A stretch of DNA of 64,000 nucleotides, from the NCBI RefSeq assembly GCF_014839805.1, contig NC_051129.1, positions 2,356,001 to 2,420,000 of the forward strand, written 5' to 3'. The notes below the pieces were generated by a model, which did not search any database, was not told where the DNA came from, and worked only from the letters and a program-made list of their open reading frames with translations. Shown here one piece after another: positions 43,874-55,828 of this stretch (its first letter is position 1; each line of letters opens with the position of its first letter). Origin of the DNA: Manduca sexta (Eukaryota > Arthropoda > Insecta > Lepidoptera > Sphingidae). Made by a program: the position numbers and the translations under genes.

Positions 43874-43894
43874 GCGGGAAACTTATTTTCCCGC
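43874..43894. promoter_or_regulatory. Pair of opposed E2F-type sites
   Basis: GCGGGAAA (43874-43881) and TTTCCCGC (43887-43894) form an inverted pair five bases apart; each fits the E2F/DP consensus TTTSSCGC. It could also act as a single hairpin. CpG-rich flanks (GTACGCGTGTCTCGTCTCGA; AGACCCGCCATATTTG) fit a promoter. Confidence 0.4.
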
Positions 43895-44369
43895 GTTTTC
43901 TCACAGACCCGCCATATTTGTTTTCGTTGTTGCTTATATGAATCTAATTAGAACTTTACGGATTTCGCTAACCCAAAAATAAACTTTATAATACTGTTTT
44001 TAGTTTACATTTTATTACTATCTATGACGCAGGTAATATAAAAATGTTCATACGAAGTAACCTAACTACTTAGATATTAATCAAGTAAAAAACAACCGGA
44101 AATTTTGTATGAATACAAAAATATGCAATTAAATTTAATTAATTTAAACAATCAAACATTCTTCATATTTTGTAATAGTGTTAATTTCATGGCTGTTTTA
44201 GTTTGTCTTAGAGGAAAACATCGATCTTATTCGATGTCATTATTTCAATTTGTTCTTGATTTTTCACCATTAAATCCAAATAATACTTGCACTAAAACAA
44301 ACGGATAATCCGAAATAATTTCAAACGCATCCTCCGTGTAGAAGGGAAACAAAAAAAACCGTATCTCGG

Positions 44370-44470
44370 CGGCAGTCTCGCAACAGCAGCGGCGCGCGCC
44401 GGCCGCTTCCAAACGTTTATATTATTTTAACATTACGTGTTTCATTTCGCGTAGACTTTTGGACGGCGGT
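44370..44470 (+). promoter_or_regulatory. GC-rich candidate transcription start region
   Basis: CTCGGCGGCAGTCTCGCAAC, GCAGCGGCGCGCGCCGGCCG and further on GGACGGCGGTAGTTGAGGCG lie 270-370 bases before the candidate first coding exon. CAGTCTC resembles an arthropod initiator. Confidence 0.3.
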
Positions 44471-44735
44471 AGTTGAGGCGCGGGATGTGCAAATTGTGAT
44501 TTCGGACTACAATTTTAAAAAAAAGTTTAATTCAAAAATGGAACACCGTGAACATTTGGAAATAAAATTCGACAGGCAAAAATATTTTTCGATATACAAC
44601 CGCAACTAAACGCAGTTCAAACTAGGTTTTCGTTTTCTTACACAAGTTTTATGTTGAACATTATGTTTATTTTGAAACTGTAACACAACAAACTGTATAA
44701 CCGACGGAGGACATAGGTATAGAACAGAAGAGAAG

Positions 44736-44820
44736 ATGGCGCTCGCTTCTTCTGTCAGCTTGTACTACTCGATAGTTCAACGAGCAGCGAGGCACTACTT
44801 AGAAGACTACTGTCACACAG
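44736..44820 (+). CDS. Candidate first coding exon, unknown gene
   Basis: ATG in a good context (GAGAAGATGG). The preceding in-frame codons are open back to a TGA at 44673. The reading is 28 full codons (MALASSVSLYYSIVQRAARH, then YLEDYCHT) plus one base, ending at a strong donor ACACAG|GTAAGTG. Mixed codon use and the protein-like sequence contrast with the AT-rich surroundings. The CpG-rich DNA upstream and E2F-type sites support a promoter. No matching second exon was found in the window, so the intron would be long. I do not recognise the protein. Alternatives are a 5' untranslated exon or a chance frame. Confidence 0.45.
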
Positions 44821-47560
44821 GTAAGTGAATTCAAAAATGGAGAACCAACAATAAAAACTGTGTTTACAGTTTACACAAATTAAGAAACCACACAGCAGCA
44901 AATTTATTTTATAAAATTATTTTATTCTTCTTTAATATAAAAATAATAATATTTTAAAATTATTTTAATGAATTGAAATTGCATTCTCATATTTATTTAA
45001 ATTATCGCAACGTTTACTACTAAACTTCGAGAAAAGATTCAAGGGAAGTCCTTAAGCAAAGTATACGAAACATTATTATATTTTCACTAGTATAAATATT
45101 TAAAATACTTATTTACATTATAAAATTATCTACAATAGACAATAAAAGTAATTTAAATTTTCGCAAAACGTTTTCCGTGTCTGAAACAATCACGCAAACG
45201 GCGGCGCGCCGCGCGACTTCAAGAACCCGCCCATTGCATACAATAAAACCATAACTTAATATTAAATAAACATGAATAATTCATTTTCATCAATTATTAT
45301 CTATAATTACATACAACTTATGTAAAATATAAAGCATCTGCTACGAAAATTCAATGATTAATTTAAAATTATGCAATCGTAACATTTATATGACATATTC
45401 ACATATGCACATTAATTTGAACACAATATTTAAATGATAATATTTGTTAAAGTCAGGACGTGAATCCGCTACCTGCTTCTATAAGCCGGTGGTCGGTCAA
45501 GTTCAATAACGAGTATGCATTCCTTTCATCTCACTATAATAACCCGTATTAAACCGCCTTATTTAACCAAAACCAGTATATTCACAAGTATTGATATTTC
45601 AAGTGCAGTTTGAATGTCTTTATGAGCTTATTTATTTTATTCGTTATTATTGGGGCAAGACATTCTCTTATAAGTTATGAAGTTATAGACCCACGCTAGT
45701 CCCATACGTGAATACTTGTTAAGTTAGTTTTATTTAAGCCTAGAATTCCTAATTAAGGACAAAGGAACGAACGACTTATTACTCCAATGCGAGAAATTTA
45801 AACACCATGCCATTCTTGTTTCGAATGATAACCAATGATGGGTGAAGCTGGCCCGCAGAATTCAAACATAACACCGCCAAGAAAAAGGCAGACATATTCG
45901 TTTTTAATATAGTAAATGTATAATGCATACAACAATATTATAATAGTTGAGAAAAGTTTCTCGTCGGTCAGAATTATATTCGAACTGCAAGATAGTCACG
46001 AACAAATCTAGTGTATGGATTGAGGTGACTAGAGAACAGTAGAAATAGCGGTATTAGAATATACTTAAATTAAATCATTTCTTTATTTAAATTGTTTTTA
46101 ATCAATATGGATCTATCACTTGGAAACTTGTTATCGCTTTGAAGAAGTCGCGTAAGAAACTCACTCAAAAACGGGATACGTCGTAACAATAAAAAATATA
46201 TTTAGAATTAATATAAAAATTTGGTACTGAGTTAATTTGCGTTTACTTCTTTTCAGGATAAATAACGAACGATAAATAAGATTGTAATCTAGAGTACAAA
46301 TAAATAAATTTTCCGCATATTTATAAACCAAATGTTAAACGCCGTCGGACAATATATTAATACCTTTAACTTTATTAAACACCTTTATTCTTTAAATAGG
46401 TAGTGGAATTACGTGTATTTCGTGAAAATAACAATGTATAAAAGAAATATTTAATTTGTTGTATAATACAAACTTTAGATGGATCCTCATTGGGATTATA
46501 TTTGGGATGCATATTTATGAATATGCATCCCAAAGAAAAAATCAGAACTTTCACATATATAGAACCGCAAGTATAATTACTAACCGCATTTAATTTCAAT
46601 TATTTAGTATTCAGAGCATCCTTTAATGTCTCATGGTGATGAAATGAAATAAAAAAAACGAAAATGATAATTTGAAGTACGGACAAACTAATAATTATTA
46701 TTCACGTAATCCAGAAAAGCTAACTACATAAAATATAATTATCAAACTTATATAAATTTAATTCTTTCATTTCAGTATGAAGCGATAGTAAATTTACGTT
46801 ATAGGTAACCAAGTATTAAACGTCACAAAAAAAAACAAACAAATTGCTAACAATGTTTATAAATTGAAAAGTTCTACTATGTGTCAATACTAAGTTTCGA
46901 GAAAAGATTGTTGAGAAATCCATAAGAAGTTTACGAGACGTTATCATTCTACCAGTATTTAAATATGTAATAACTTTGTATACATTATAAATAGTAAAAC
47001 AGGTGAATTATGCACAATAGCCAAAGTAATTTGGATTTTCGGTAACCTTTTCCGTATCTAAAATGATGATTCAAACAACTGCTCAATACAATTATCAAAA
47101 ACCATATAGATATGAAACGGACAGGTTATCCAAAATACCTAATCAAAGTAATTTGAATTTTCGGTAACCTTTTCCTTTGATTTTGATGATTAAAACAACT
47201 GCACAATACAATTATTGAAAACCACAAATTATGACTAAGACTTCTTTAAAATATATCTTAAGACAACCAACTACACTAAACCAGTGTAACAAACCTTATT
47301 TTACTCTAAAATTTATAAACTTTAACGTTAACTCTGAAGCAAAATCGGAAGCTCATCACAAAATTGATCATCAAGTGTAACAAAATTCGTAAATTACACG
47401 CCATAATCGGCGGAGAGAGACTAATTAAAAAAAAAATGTTGATCAGTTTTCACGCGGCCATAACCATGGTGTTTAGTGGTAACGCCTATCAGTCACGGGA
47501 TAATTAGAAATATTGGTAAATTATGTCTTATATTTCAGAATCAGCTTTCTCGCAGCTTTA
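44821..47560 (+). other. Presumed first intron with a repeated module
   Basis: AT-rich. A module occurs in three diverged forms: 45015-45195, 46885-47080 and, shortened, 47143-47225. Shared landmarks are TTCGAGAAAAGATT and AAGTAATTT..ATTTTCG followed by TTTTCC. The last two also share AACAACTGC.CAATACAATTAT. A short GC-rich stretch (AAACGGCGGCGCGCCGCGCG) ends the first module. A perfect 15-bp-stem hairpin lies at 46501-46534. No coding exon recognised. Confidence 0.35.
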
Positions 47561-47690
47561 CGTAGTTGGAATCTCAGGATAGCGAGCGCAGTGGAATACC
47601 AAACAATATTTTGTATTTCAAGGTGTTGGATGGTGTTTTTACTGTTTATGGGCAACCTCGTCTCGTCATTGACAGCCTTTAAAAAAATAG
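47561..47690 (+). repeat. R4 3' fragment
   Basis: GAATCTCAGGATAGCGAGCG, CAGTGGAATACCAAACAATA, GTGTTGGATGGTGTTTTTAC, CCTCGTCTCGTCATTGACAG and an A-rich end. The internal TTACCATCAGGCGAACGG block is deleted. Confidence 0.8.
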
Positions 47691-50298
47691 AAAAAAGTCC
47701 CTGTATTAAAATTAAAATGCCTATGTCCTTCCCAGGGTCTCAAACTATCTTCATAACAAAAATCGAAATATATTTGGTAGTTTTTGAGTTTATCGCGCTT
47801 AGAAGCGGCGAGGGACTTTGTTTTATAATATATAACGATAAATGGAAGATTTATATGCATTTGCGCGCAATGATAGGCTTGTAGTCAATTTGTATCTCTA
47901 CTTACCTTTTAAGTCCAAGCACGAGCATATAAGGGATGTATGATAGTAGATTGCAAGGAAGCTTAAAGCTCCAATACAATTTTCTGTATTTGTTATCAAA
48001 TGTGTGAGGAACTTCAAGTTGTACTTGCAGGACAATGAAACTAATGAATTTAAAAAACTCTTGGTTTAAAATAACATTAATATTTTATATTTACGATAAT
48101 AATATAAAATAAAAACGATTTTAAAAACCCAAAAAAAAGTTAATATCACCTGTACACTGGTTATCAATTTTGGATTTGGTGACTAATAAAAAAACTCCTG
48201 TTTTAGTCAATTAAAAATCAATATATCAGCGTATCGACGTCTTGTAACCGACAAATCAGAATTAGATGAACGTCATTGTGACCAAAAACAAATTAATACC
48301 AAAATATGTTTGTTGGCTGCCGTCATAAAAAATAATAATAAATGCACTTAAGTAGCGTCACTGAAATTAATATTAAAATTCTTTGCAACAGCGTTAAGAA
48401 AGCCTTAAAAACTTCGCTTTCACGACACAAAACAAAGAACAATTTATCTCAATTCATTCGCATCAATTGCATAATTTGCAACAATATTTTACCGTCTCAA
48501 ATAGAAATACGCGGGAAAAATAACAAGAGAATTGATATGAACTGTCGAAGCGAAACAAAAGTACCAATCATACGCCTCATCAAGGGGCTGCAAAAAATCA
48601 TTAAAATTCATCATCACCTATCGAAAAGTCATTTCGAACTATTGCAAAAAAATCTATTTAATTTTTTTCATGCTTCATTTATATCTGGAGAACGGTGTCG
48701 CGTCTGTATGTTTGTACAAAAAGGAAATATGTACTCTAGGTTACACGTGATGTAATTATGTGTGATAGAATTCATTTCGGAGCCAGCAATTTCTATTTCA
48801 TTTATATGATCTTGATTTATTTTAAAAAACCTTAAAAGATACAATCAGGTGACTAACTTCGAAAATAATTATAAACAATTTATTTTTACATATCCAATAA
48901 TAGTTTACGCAATATCCTCCATCATTCATCGATTGCTATACTTTTCTTTTCCTTCTAGTTTCAACAAACATCTAACAAACTTTTCATAAATAGAATACTT
49001 AGATTATAAGTTTATAATATAGTACGCAAAGACCGGTAACTTGCTTGTCTGCTGTCCTTGACGAGCGCGCCGCGCAAAAAGTGCCGACGAGATGCCCACC
49101 GGAAGCCTCGTCCAATCCCATTTGAATATTACTATCAACTGCACGATTATGGTGCTATTCGATAGACAATAATGGTTGATCACCTTTCTACCTTGATGCA
49201 ATAGATAATATAAAGCTGTCTTCCCGAAATTTGAAGATGAGGGTCCATCTTAACCTTTGACGGTAGGTTGTAGAACTAGCTTGTTAAGGCAGGTTCTGGA
49301 CAGGTTTTCAATATCTGACGTCATCAGCGACCACGAACAATTAATAAAACTGGTGAATCATATCATTTATAGACCAATAATCGATAACAAATAAAATATA
49401 TTTTTTAAACACAAAAGCAACAGTTTATATTTCAAGTTGATTTTCTGTAAGACATACTATATCAGTCAAGCTTGCTTGTTCATTCTATAGACAAGTATGT
49501 CTACAGCATGGATCAGTTACTTTAAAACACTTAGAAATTTTAAAAATTAACTATATTACAATTTTGTCAGTCAGTGGCATTAAATATTACTGACGTATTT
49601 GTAAGATGCCACGAGTAATAAAAAACAAACCAAATTTACTCAACATAGTTGCTCGATAATTATTATATTACGTAGATTTTAATTAAAGTATTTTAAAATT
49701 CTATTTTTATTTCCTGTAACCTGTACTTTTCGAAAATTATATGCAGACATTAATTCTTGGAAAGACTAAAGGCAATGCTTTAAACATTTATGACGTTTCC
49801 TTTTTTAATGAATATTAAGATGTATTCTTATAAAATCTGTATAATATTTATAAAAATAAAAGGTTTGAGTCAATTATATGTGCAGATAGCAGCCTCCTGT
49901 GTTGATGCAAATTTGTGCTCTATTTTGTACAAATATGATATGTTTTTTTCTGATATGTTTGTGAACCGGACCTGGTAGAGTATAGTCCGAAACAAAGTTG
50001 ACTAACAAGAGACATAGAGTCGAGAGTCGCCCGAATTACCTGCTCAATCTTGTATGGTCAGCAACAAAAATATTTAAACAAATTCATAATAAATATACTG
50101 GAAGTAATACAATGTTTGTAACAGCAAGAAAATATTTAAGCACATCAAAATTAAAATTCATTGAGTTATTGTTCTATAAATGCGCACTTGTTAATCACGG
50201 GACGCGACATATGCTAATTAGCTATTGTACAAAATACAGGCGTATACAAAATATTTCCGAGATTAATCTTCGACAATTTTATTTGTATGTAATTTTGC
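47691..50298. other. AT-rich stretch without recognised genes
   Basis: The 137-codon frame at 48342-48755 is the longest open frame here outside known repeats. It is lysine- and asparagine-rich as AT-rich chance frames are, with no motif recognised. A GC-richer spot at 49035-49120 (CTTGACGAGCGCGCCGCGCA; GACGAGATGCCCACCGGAAG) is unassigned. No window-family repeats. Confidence 0.3.
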
Positions 50299-50530
50299 TG
50301 GTGGTAGAATATATTTTATATCCGCGCAGATAGCCACCGCTGTACACAAGGTGTTAAAACCCGCCACAGTGGCCCACGTAAGTGTCGCGTTCCGGGATCA
50401 GCCTGTGTATATTCGGTTCCAACAGGCCGGCATAATTGTGTCGACTGCTGAGGGGTAATCATCTCTTGTCAGTCGACATTCTATTAGACCCCACTCTACT
50501 CACCATCTCCGAGGGGTCACTTTGCCAAAA
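50299..50530 (+). repeat. R3 retroposon copy, near full length
   Basis: TGGTGGTAGAATATATTTTA, GTGTTAAAACCCGCCACAG, GTGTCGCGTTCCGGGATCAG, GGTTCCAACAGGCCGGCAT and GTCACTTTGCCAAAAATT. Confidence 0.85.
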
Positions 50531-50765
50531 ATTATTAACACTAGTTTTAAGTTATTCATAACTTTGCACCAAACATTTATGAGGTCATAATAAAAAATCA
50601 TAGTTTATGATCGATTTAACATTTCAATCTGATATCACTTATTTTATTATTTAAATATGTTGATATTAAAAATTGTTACTTGGAAGTTAAGAAACATGAT
50701 GCAACCTGTCTTGTGGAACTTTTCATTATCCTGTGTTTATGGAGGTTTTATTGAGCTATAAGTGG

Positions 50766-50950
50766 AATAGTACATACATACATAGTATCATACCTCTATC
50801 CCACAGGGGTAGGCAGAAACTATGGATTGCCACGTTGCACGATTCTGGCGTACTTGTCTCGCTTCCTCCACCCTCATCAATCTTTTCATGCATTCCAGGT
50901 ACTTTTGACCTGGCTTTTACTAAGAATATCAGATATCTGGCATATCAGAT
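50766..50950 (-). repeat. LINE/SINE 3' end related to SINE-B1
   Basis: Plus strand: TACATACATACATAGTATCA, TACCTCTATCCCACAGGGGT, AGGCAGAAACTATGGATTGC, CACGTTGCACGATTCTGGCG and ACTAAGAATATCAGATATCT. The GGGGTAGGCAGA block and following repeats are shared with the SINE-B1 3' end, so SINE-B1 probably borrows this element's 3' end for mobilisation. Confidence 0.6.
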
Positions 50951-51044
50951 AGTGGAATATTATGGATACTTAAGTGGAGTCCAACAGTTGTTTAATTAAC
51001 ATCGCGGGCACGTCAGTCGCCAGCACCAGCGTCAAGATTTTTTT

Positions 51045-51400
51045 AAGTTAAATGACGAGACGAGCCTGTTACTACCCTGAAGCGAGATAACCGCCTATAA
51101 ACAGTAGCAAAACAATATAGAACTTCGATTTCAATTAACTGCGTGGCACTCCACTGCGTTCGTCACCGTGAGAGATATATTAAGTCTCACAATAACCAGT
51201 AATTACGCTGGCAATGTCCTTCAAACCGAAACACAACAGTACATAACCACTCCTGCATACGAGAGACCTACCACCAAAAACAAAGGCACAACAGCACAAT
51301 TCCTTTCTCAAAGTCATTCATCAAACCGGAACACAATAGTACATAAACACTACTGCATTCAAGATATCTACCATCAAAAAACAACGGCATAGCAGTACAA
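51045..51400 (-). repeat. R4 copy, diverged and partly duplicated
   Basis: AATGACGAGACGAGCCTG, ACCGCCTATAAACAGTAGC, GTGGCACTCCACTGCGTTCG and TGTCCTTCAAACCGAAACAC. A second partial copy of the outer segment follows (AAACCGGAACACAATAGTAC). Confidence 0.7.
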
Positions 51401-52619
51401 TTTTCGTCTCGATTCAAGACATTTCGACCCCACTATAATTTCGCTATGGTCTAAACTAGAAGTCTTTTAGAGACTGCTCATAACTAAATATATTCCCTAA
51501 TTAAATAACACGTAGGATAGAAAACTAACATAAAATGCCAGCTTTGTTACATCTCGCAATAAGTAACATAACCTACCACGTTATCTTTTTCACTAGACAG
51601 ATTAATCAGTTGTTATTGATAAAAACCATCATGATATAAATTAATTATTAATAAAATATTCAAAATTTTCAAAGTTACGTAAGTCTGTATTGCACTGTTC
51701 TTGTTAGCCAACAATTTCCTACTTTAAATAACCGTGTTTATCTATAATTGTTATACAGGGTCGATTAGTATTCTTTTTTGTGCATAAATTGCCCTTTTTG
51801 TTAACTGTATCTAATTTCCAAAATCTGTGAATGCAGTACAGATTAGTTTTCTTGTAGCAGTTAAGATAGCTGCTGTAGCTGCCCTATCTTAAAATTTACC
51901 TCTATATACTGCCTACTGACCTCTTTATATCAGAACTAAATCCTTAAGAATCAAAATTCACAAGTAATATAAATCATATATTCATAGCAGACGGCTGCAA
52001 GGAAACCAGTTAAATGCGCCGCCATGCATGCAAAATGAATTAATGAGTATAAAATATATTTAAATAGGTATTTTATTTGATTCTAAGACTAGAATTGCAG
52101 CGAGACATGAGTTACAAAGCTTATATTTATACTTTGTTATAACTAGTTTATTCGGGTGCGCTTGCGCAGGGTCAAGCACAGGTCTGGCGGTAACTACAAT
52201 GCCCGCATTGGTCTAATAAGAATAATAAGACCAAACAAAATAAGTGACAATAGATATTAATTAGTGGACTTTGGAATACCTTTCAAATTGGTTTCAGACT
52301 TTTCAAATCCATTTAAATAGCATAAGTTAAAATATTTCCTATAGAAATTATTGTTTTACTTATTCCGTCAACTCCAAGTCAGATAGTTAGAAAATGTACT
52401 TGACCAAGGCTGCAGAGCTAGCTAGAAATCTTGGTACAGAATGTACTTTTTTTAACGGATTCAACCGTCTTCGAGGACGAATATCCAAAATTCTTTATTA
52501 GTGCTCACGATACATAAGGAAGTCGCGTACAAATTACATGTCTCTAAAGCCATCTTAAGCTGCATATGTCAAGCAGATCGAATTTTTATAAATTTATTTT
52601 TATTATTTAATATATGTAT
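51401..52619. other. AT-rich stretch, nothing recognised
   Basis: A TATACAGGGTCGATTAG at 51760 recalls the end of the 7801 transposon but has no partner. 52140-52200 is slightly GC-richer (GGGTGCGCTTGCGCAGGGTC). Confidence 0.3.
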
Positions 52620-52841
52620 ACGGTCCGGTTTGAAGGACATTATAGCCTGTGTAACTACTGGACATAATAAGACTAACATCTCATATCTCAGGATGGCGAG
52701 CGCAGTGGAATACCAAACAATACTTTGTAATTCTTCAAGTGAAGGTGTTGGATGGTGATTCTACTGTTTATGGGCGGTCGTATCGCTTACCATCAGGCAA
52801 ACGGTAAGCTCATCTCGTCATTTAAAGCAATAAAAAAAATC
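52620..52841 (+). repeat. R4 retroposon copy, A-tailed
   Basis: ACGGTCCGGTTTGAAGGAC, GGATGGCGAGCGCAGTGGAA, TTTATGGGCGGTCGTATCGC, TTACCATCAGGCAAACGG and AAGCAATAAAAAAAA. Confidence 0.85.
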
Positions 52842-53204
52842 ATACACGAGCCATTTACGAGCCAACAAATCATTTAAAATCATTACTCTATATTGATCCG
52901 TATGGCTGAGCGTGGTAGATTACTCATTTTTAATATTGAGTATTGGGAGGAAAATTTAAAATAAATTCAGTCACAAGAATTAGAATACATAATTGTAATT
53001 GGTTTTTACCTAAATCTATTTCGGTAAGTAATAGTTGCTTAATTATTACTGCGATTTTCAGAAAACGATATAGTAATATTTAAATGTAATCCTGCTATGT
53101 TTCCTAGGTCGTCTAATGGTCGGCCTCAAGAAATCACTTAAAACCGCAATTGTATTTTTAATTATAAAATGTAGGTAGATATTGTAACTTTGACTTTTCG
53201 GACA
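52842..53204. other. AT-rich stretch, nothing recognised
   Basis: Short open frames only. Confidence 0.3.
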
Positions 53205-53311
53205 ATCAACACTACAATCCATGAAGGCTACAGTCTTCGACAAGCCAGGAGCTAATTACAATATAAAGAACCTTAATAAAATTCGTACAATAGTTTTATT
53301 TCAATGTATTT
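53205..53311 (+). repeat. R5 dispersed repeat copy, diverged
   Basis: CATGAAGGCTACAGTCTTCG, AATTACAATATAAAGAACC and CAATAGTTTTATTTCAATG match the R5 layout of 23985 and 61784. Confidence 0.55.
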
Positions 53312-53578
53312 TTTGTACTCCATTTCCTTTATACTCTGTTTTAATTTTCAAATTTTGCACACACAATGAAACGAAAACAATCGTAGTCACACACTCACCT
53401 AATAAACTTATGATATCATACAAACGTACGAATTGATGCATCTTATATAGAATAACCGATAAGCAGCTTGCAAACGGGTTTTAGCGGAGACCGCATTCAG
53501 ACGTGGCGTGGGACGTCTCCGGTCAAGTGCGATGACCAGGGGGCAAACCGAAATACCTCGCACACTTCTACATAACAT

Positions 53579-53613
53579 CACGGTTTAATATCCTAAAGGG
53601 TAGGCAGGGACTA
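53579..53613 (-). repeat. SINE-B1 relic
   Basis: CATCACGGTTTAATATCC, then AAAGGGTAGGCAGGGACTAG resembles the SINE-B1 3' end. Very short. Confidence 0.35.
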
Positions 53614-54056
53614 GTACACATTACAACAGGACTTCTGTTACTTGATTTGAGAGGTCGTGTCAAAATGTAGAGAATTGCACAATTTATTTTATAACAATTT
53701 AATTTCAAGTTTTGACTTTTGGAGAAAAAAGGAAAATTAAAAGCTTTCGAAGAAACGAAGCTGGCTGGTGTTTAGACTCAATTTTTTTTTTTTTTACTTC
53801 CGACCGCACTAAGAGGAAACAAATTATAGAGACCATTGTGACATATACTTTTGATGAAATAAATATTTTTTGACATACTTTTTCTTTTCTAATATTAATA
53901 ATTACTCCTCGCCAAACTGAAACTACGGGAAATTTTTATTTTAGTATAATAATATATTGTGGTCTATCCCAATATAATTTCTTACAGGAACAATAGACTT
54001 AGATAAACATGATCATATATATCGACATAGTAACATATAACTAAGTTAATTTAAAA

Positions 54057-54170
54057 GCCCCTCCCCGGTGACCATAAGGCTACATAAAGTCTTCAAAACG
54101 GAAGAAATTTATAATCCAAAAAACGGCGATAAAATCTCAAAAATAAGTTTTATTAAAATAATTTAAAAGT
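54057..54170 (+). repeat. R5 dispersed repeat copy
   Basis: CCCCTCCCCGGTGACCATAA, AGTCTTCAAAACGGAAGAAA and GGCGATAAAATCTCAAAAAT. Confidence 0.6.
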
Positions 54171-55737
54171 GTTAGACTATCGATACAAATAAATTTATGT
54201 GTTCGATTACATTCGAGTGGAGATTTTTATTGCTAATACCCGCCCTTTTGCCGCAGACGGGTACTGACATGCACAGAACTGTTAAAAAATAAAAAAAAAT
54301 GCTTAAAAAATATCTTTTGTACCTTTTATAAACATATTCATACAAACTTGAAAAAAATGCTTACTCATTTTTACTTCAATGTCATTTAATAATAATAAAT
54401 AAAAATAATCTTATCAAAACTATTTAGAAGTGCCATATGTACACTTAAAATTGTAAAGACAAAAAAACTTAAGGAATGCTACCAACGTCCTTAATTCGAT
54501 CTTTATATTAATAACTTACGCAAAGTTTTCCTATTAGGAAACTAAATGATTTGGCATTGCAATTTACATCTTCTGGGACATATAATAATGACTAAAACTC
54601 GGTACAGTGTATCTGATGATTATGAAGCCCAAAGAACAATTACGATTGAGATTCCTGATGTTTTACGTAAAACTGTTTCCACGTATTGATAAAACTGTTG
54701 ATAAAATCTTAAAATTTAAGAAATGTAAAATTTATAAAGAATAATTAATAACGTTAAAATTTACAAGACAATAGAAACAAGTAACAAAAAAAAGTATTAG
54801 TTATTTTCAAGGGGAATTCTAACACGTCATTTTTTTACTTACAGTGACGCGAAATTGTGTTTATATTTATAAATACATAGCTAAAACGTACTATTAAAGA
54901 AAAAGCATGTATAATTTATGCAAATTATACTAACTTATAGACAATGCGAGATATAACAGTCTATTTAGCTTATGTTAATTACGCAACACGCGTTTAATTT
55001 CTAAATAATATTAAATATTACGTAAAGAAGAAAAAATAGTAATAAAAAAATTAAATAGCCTATAGCCAACATTCTATTTTTTTATTACATAGGTACTTTT
55101 TTTTAAAATAATATTTTAATAACAACTACATCGCGTAGTAAATAATAATTGCTATATATCATAAAAATATACATTTTATTAATATTTATCATAAATTATG
55201 CACAAAATAAAGAACGGCAACAAAAAAAAATTGGAAAAAATGTTAATCTTTAATTCCGTAAAACCGATTAAAACATACCAACCGTAAAAAAAAACGCCAA
55301 CACTTATGCGTGTAACAGTACCGTAGAACCAGTTGATCGGCGCGTTCGGAACCTGTTCGTAATCGCATCGGCCGCGCACGTATGCAAATGTGGTGCATCT
55401 CTCGCCGTAAGGTCAAGGACGTGCGCTAGACACTTGCGTGCTCTATTGTACCATGTCTGAGTAGTGACAACCCTGGGATTTTAACTATTGTAACTGAGAC
55501 AACCCTGGAGTGTAAGTGGTATATCTTACCCAATTTTGGACTGGAGAGGATGGTTGCTTGTTTACACAAATTTATTTTGTAAGTGACAACCCTGGATTCT
55601 AATAATTTGTGACTATGATGTTGTCGAGGAATTGCAAATCGCACAATAGGTTCTAGTTATAATTCATATAGAATCCATATATACATTAAATATATTACCT
55701 ACATCTTCATAATAAAACAGAAGTAGAAAAATATAAT
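54171..55737. other. AT-rich stretch; minus-strand frame and spaced repeats
   Basis: A minus frame 55379-55179 starts MRGRCDYEQVPNAPINWFYG in GC-richer DNA (55320-55380) and then becomes AT-rich. The first half could be an exon, but no clean splice site supports it. At 55466, 55498 and 55582 the motif GACAACCCTGG repeats. Nothing else recognised. Confidence 0.25.
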
Positions 55738-55738
55738 G

Positions 55739-55828
55739 GTGTCGACTGGCGAGGCGACATCATCGCTCGTCAGTCGACACTCTATTGGTGGCCACTCTTA
55801 CCATCACCAGGGTCACTTTGCCACACAT
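55739..55828 (+). repeat. R3 3' fragment
   Basis: GTGTCGACTGGCGAGGCGAC, GTCAGTCGACACTCTATTGG and GGGTCACTTTGCCACACATA. 5'-truncated. Confidence 0.75.

Noticed and set aside
48342..48755. 137-codon plus-strand open frame
   Set aside because: Lysine/asparagine/isoleucine-rich as expected from AT-rich DNA, no recognised domain, no splice or promoter context. It stays possible, but the sequence alone gives no support.
51752..51775. TATACAGGGTC as a second 7801-type transposon
   Set aside because: Only about 10 bases match and no opposite end is found within 1 kb.
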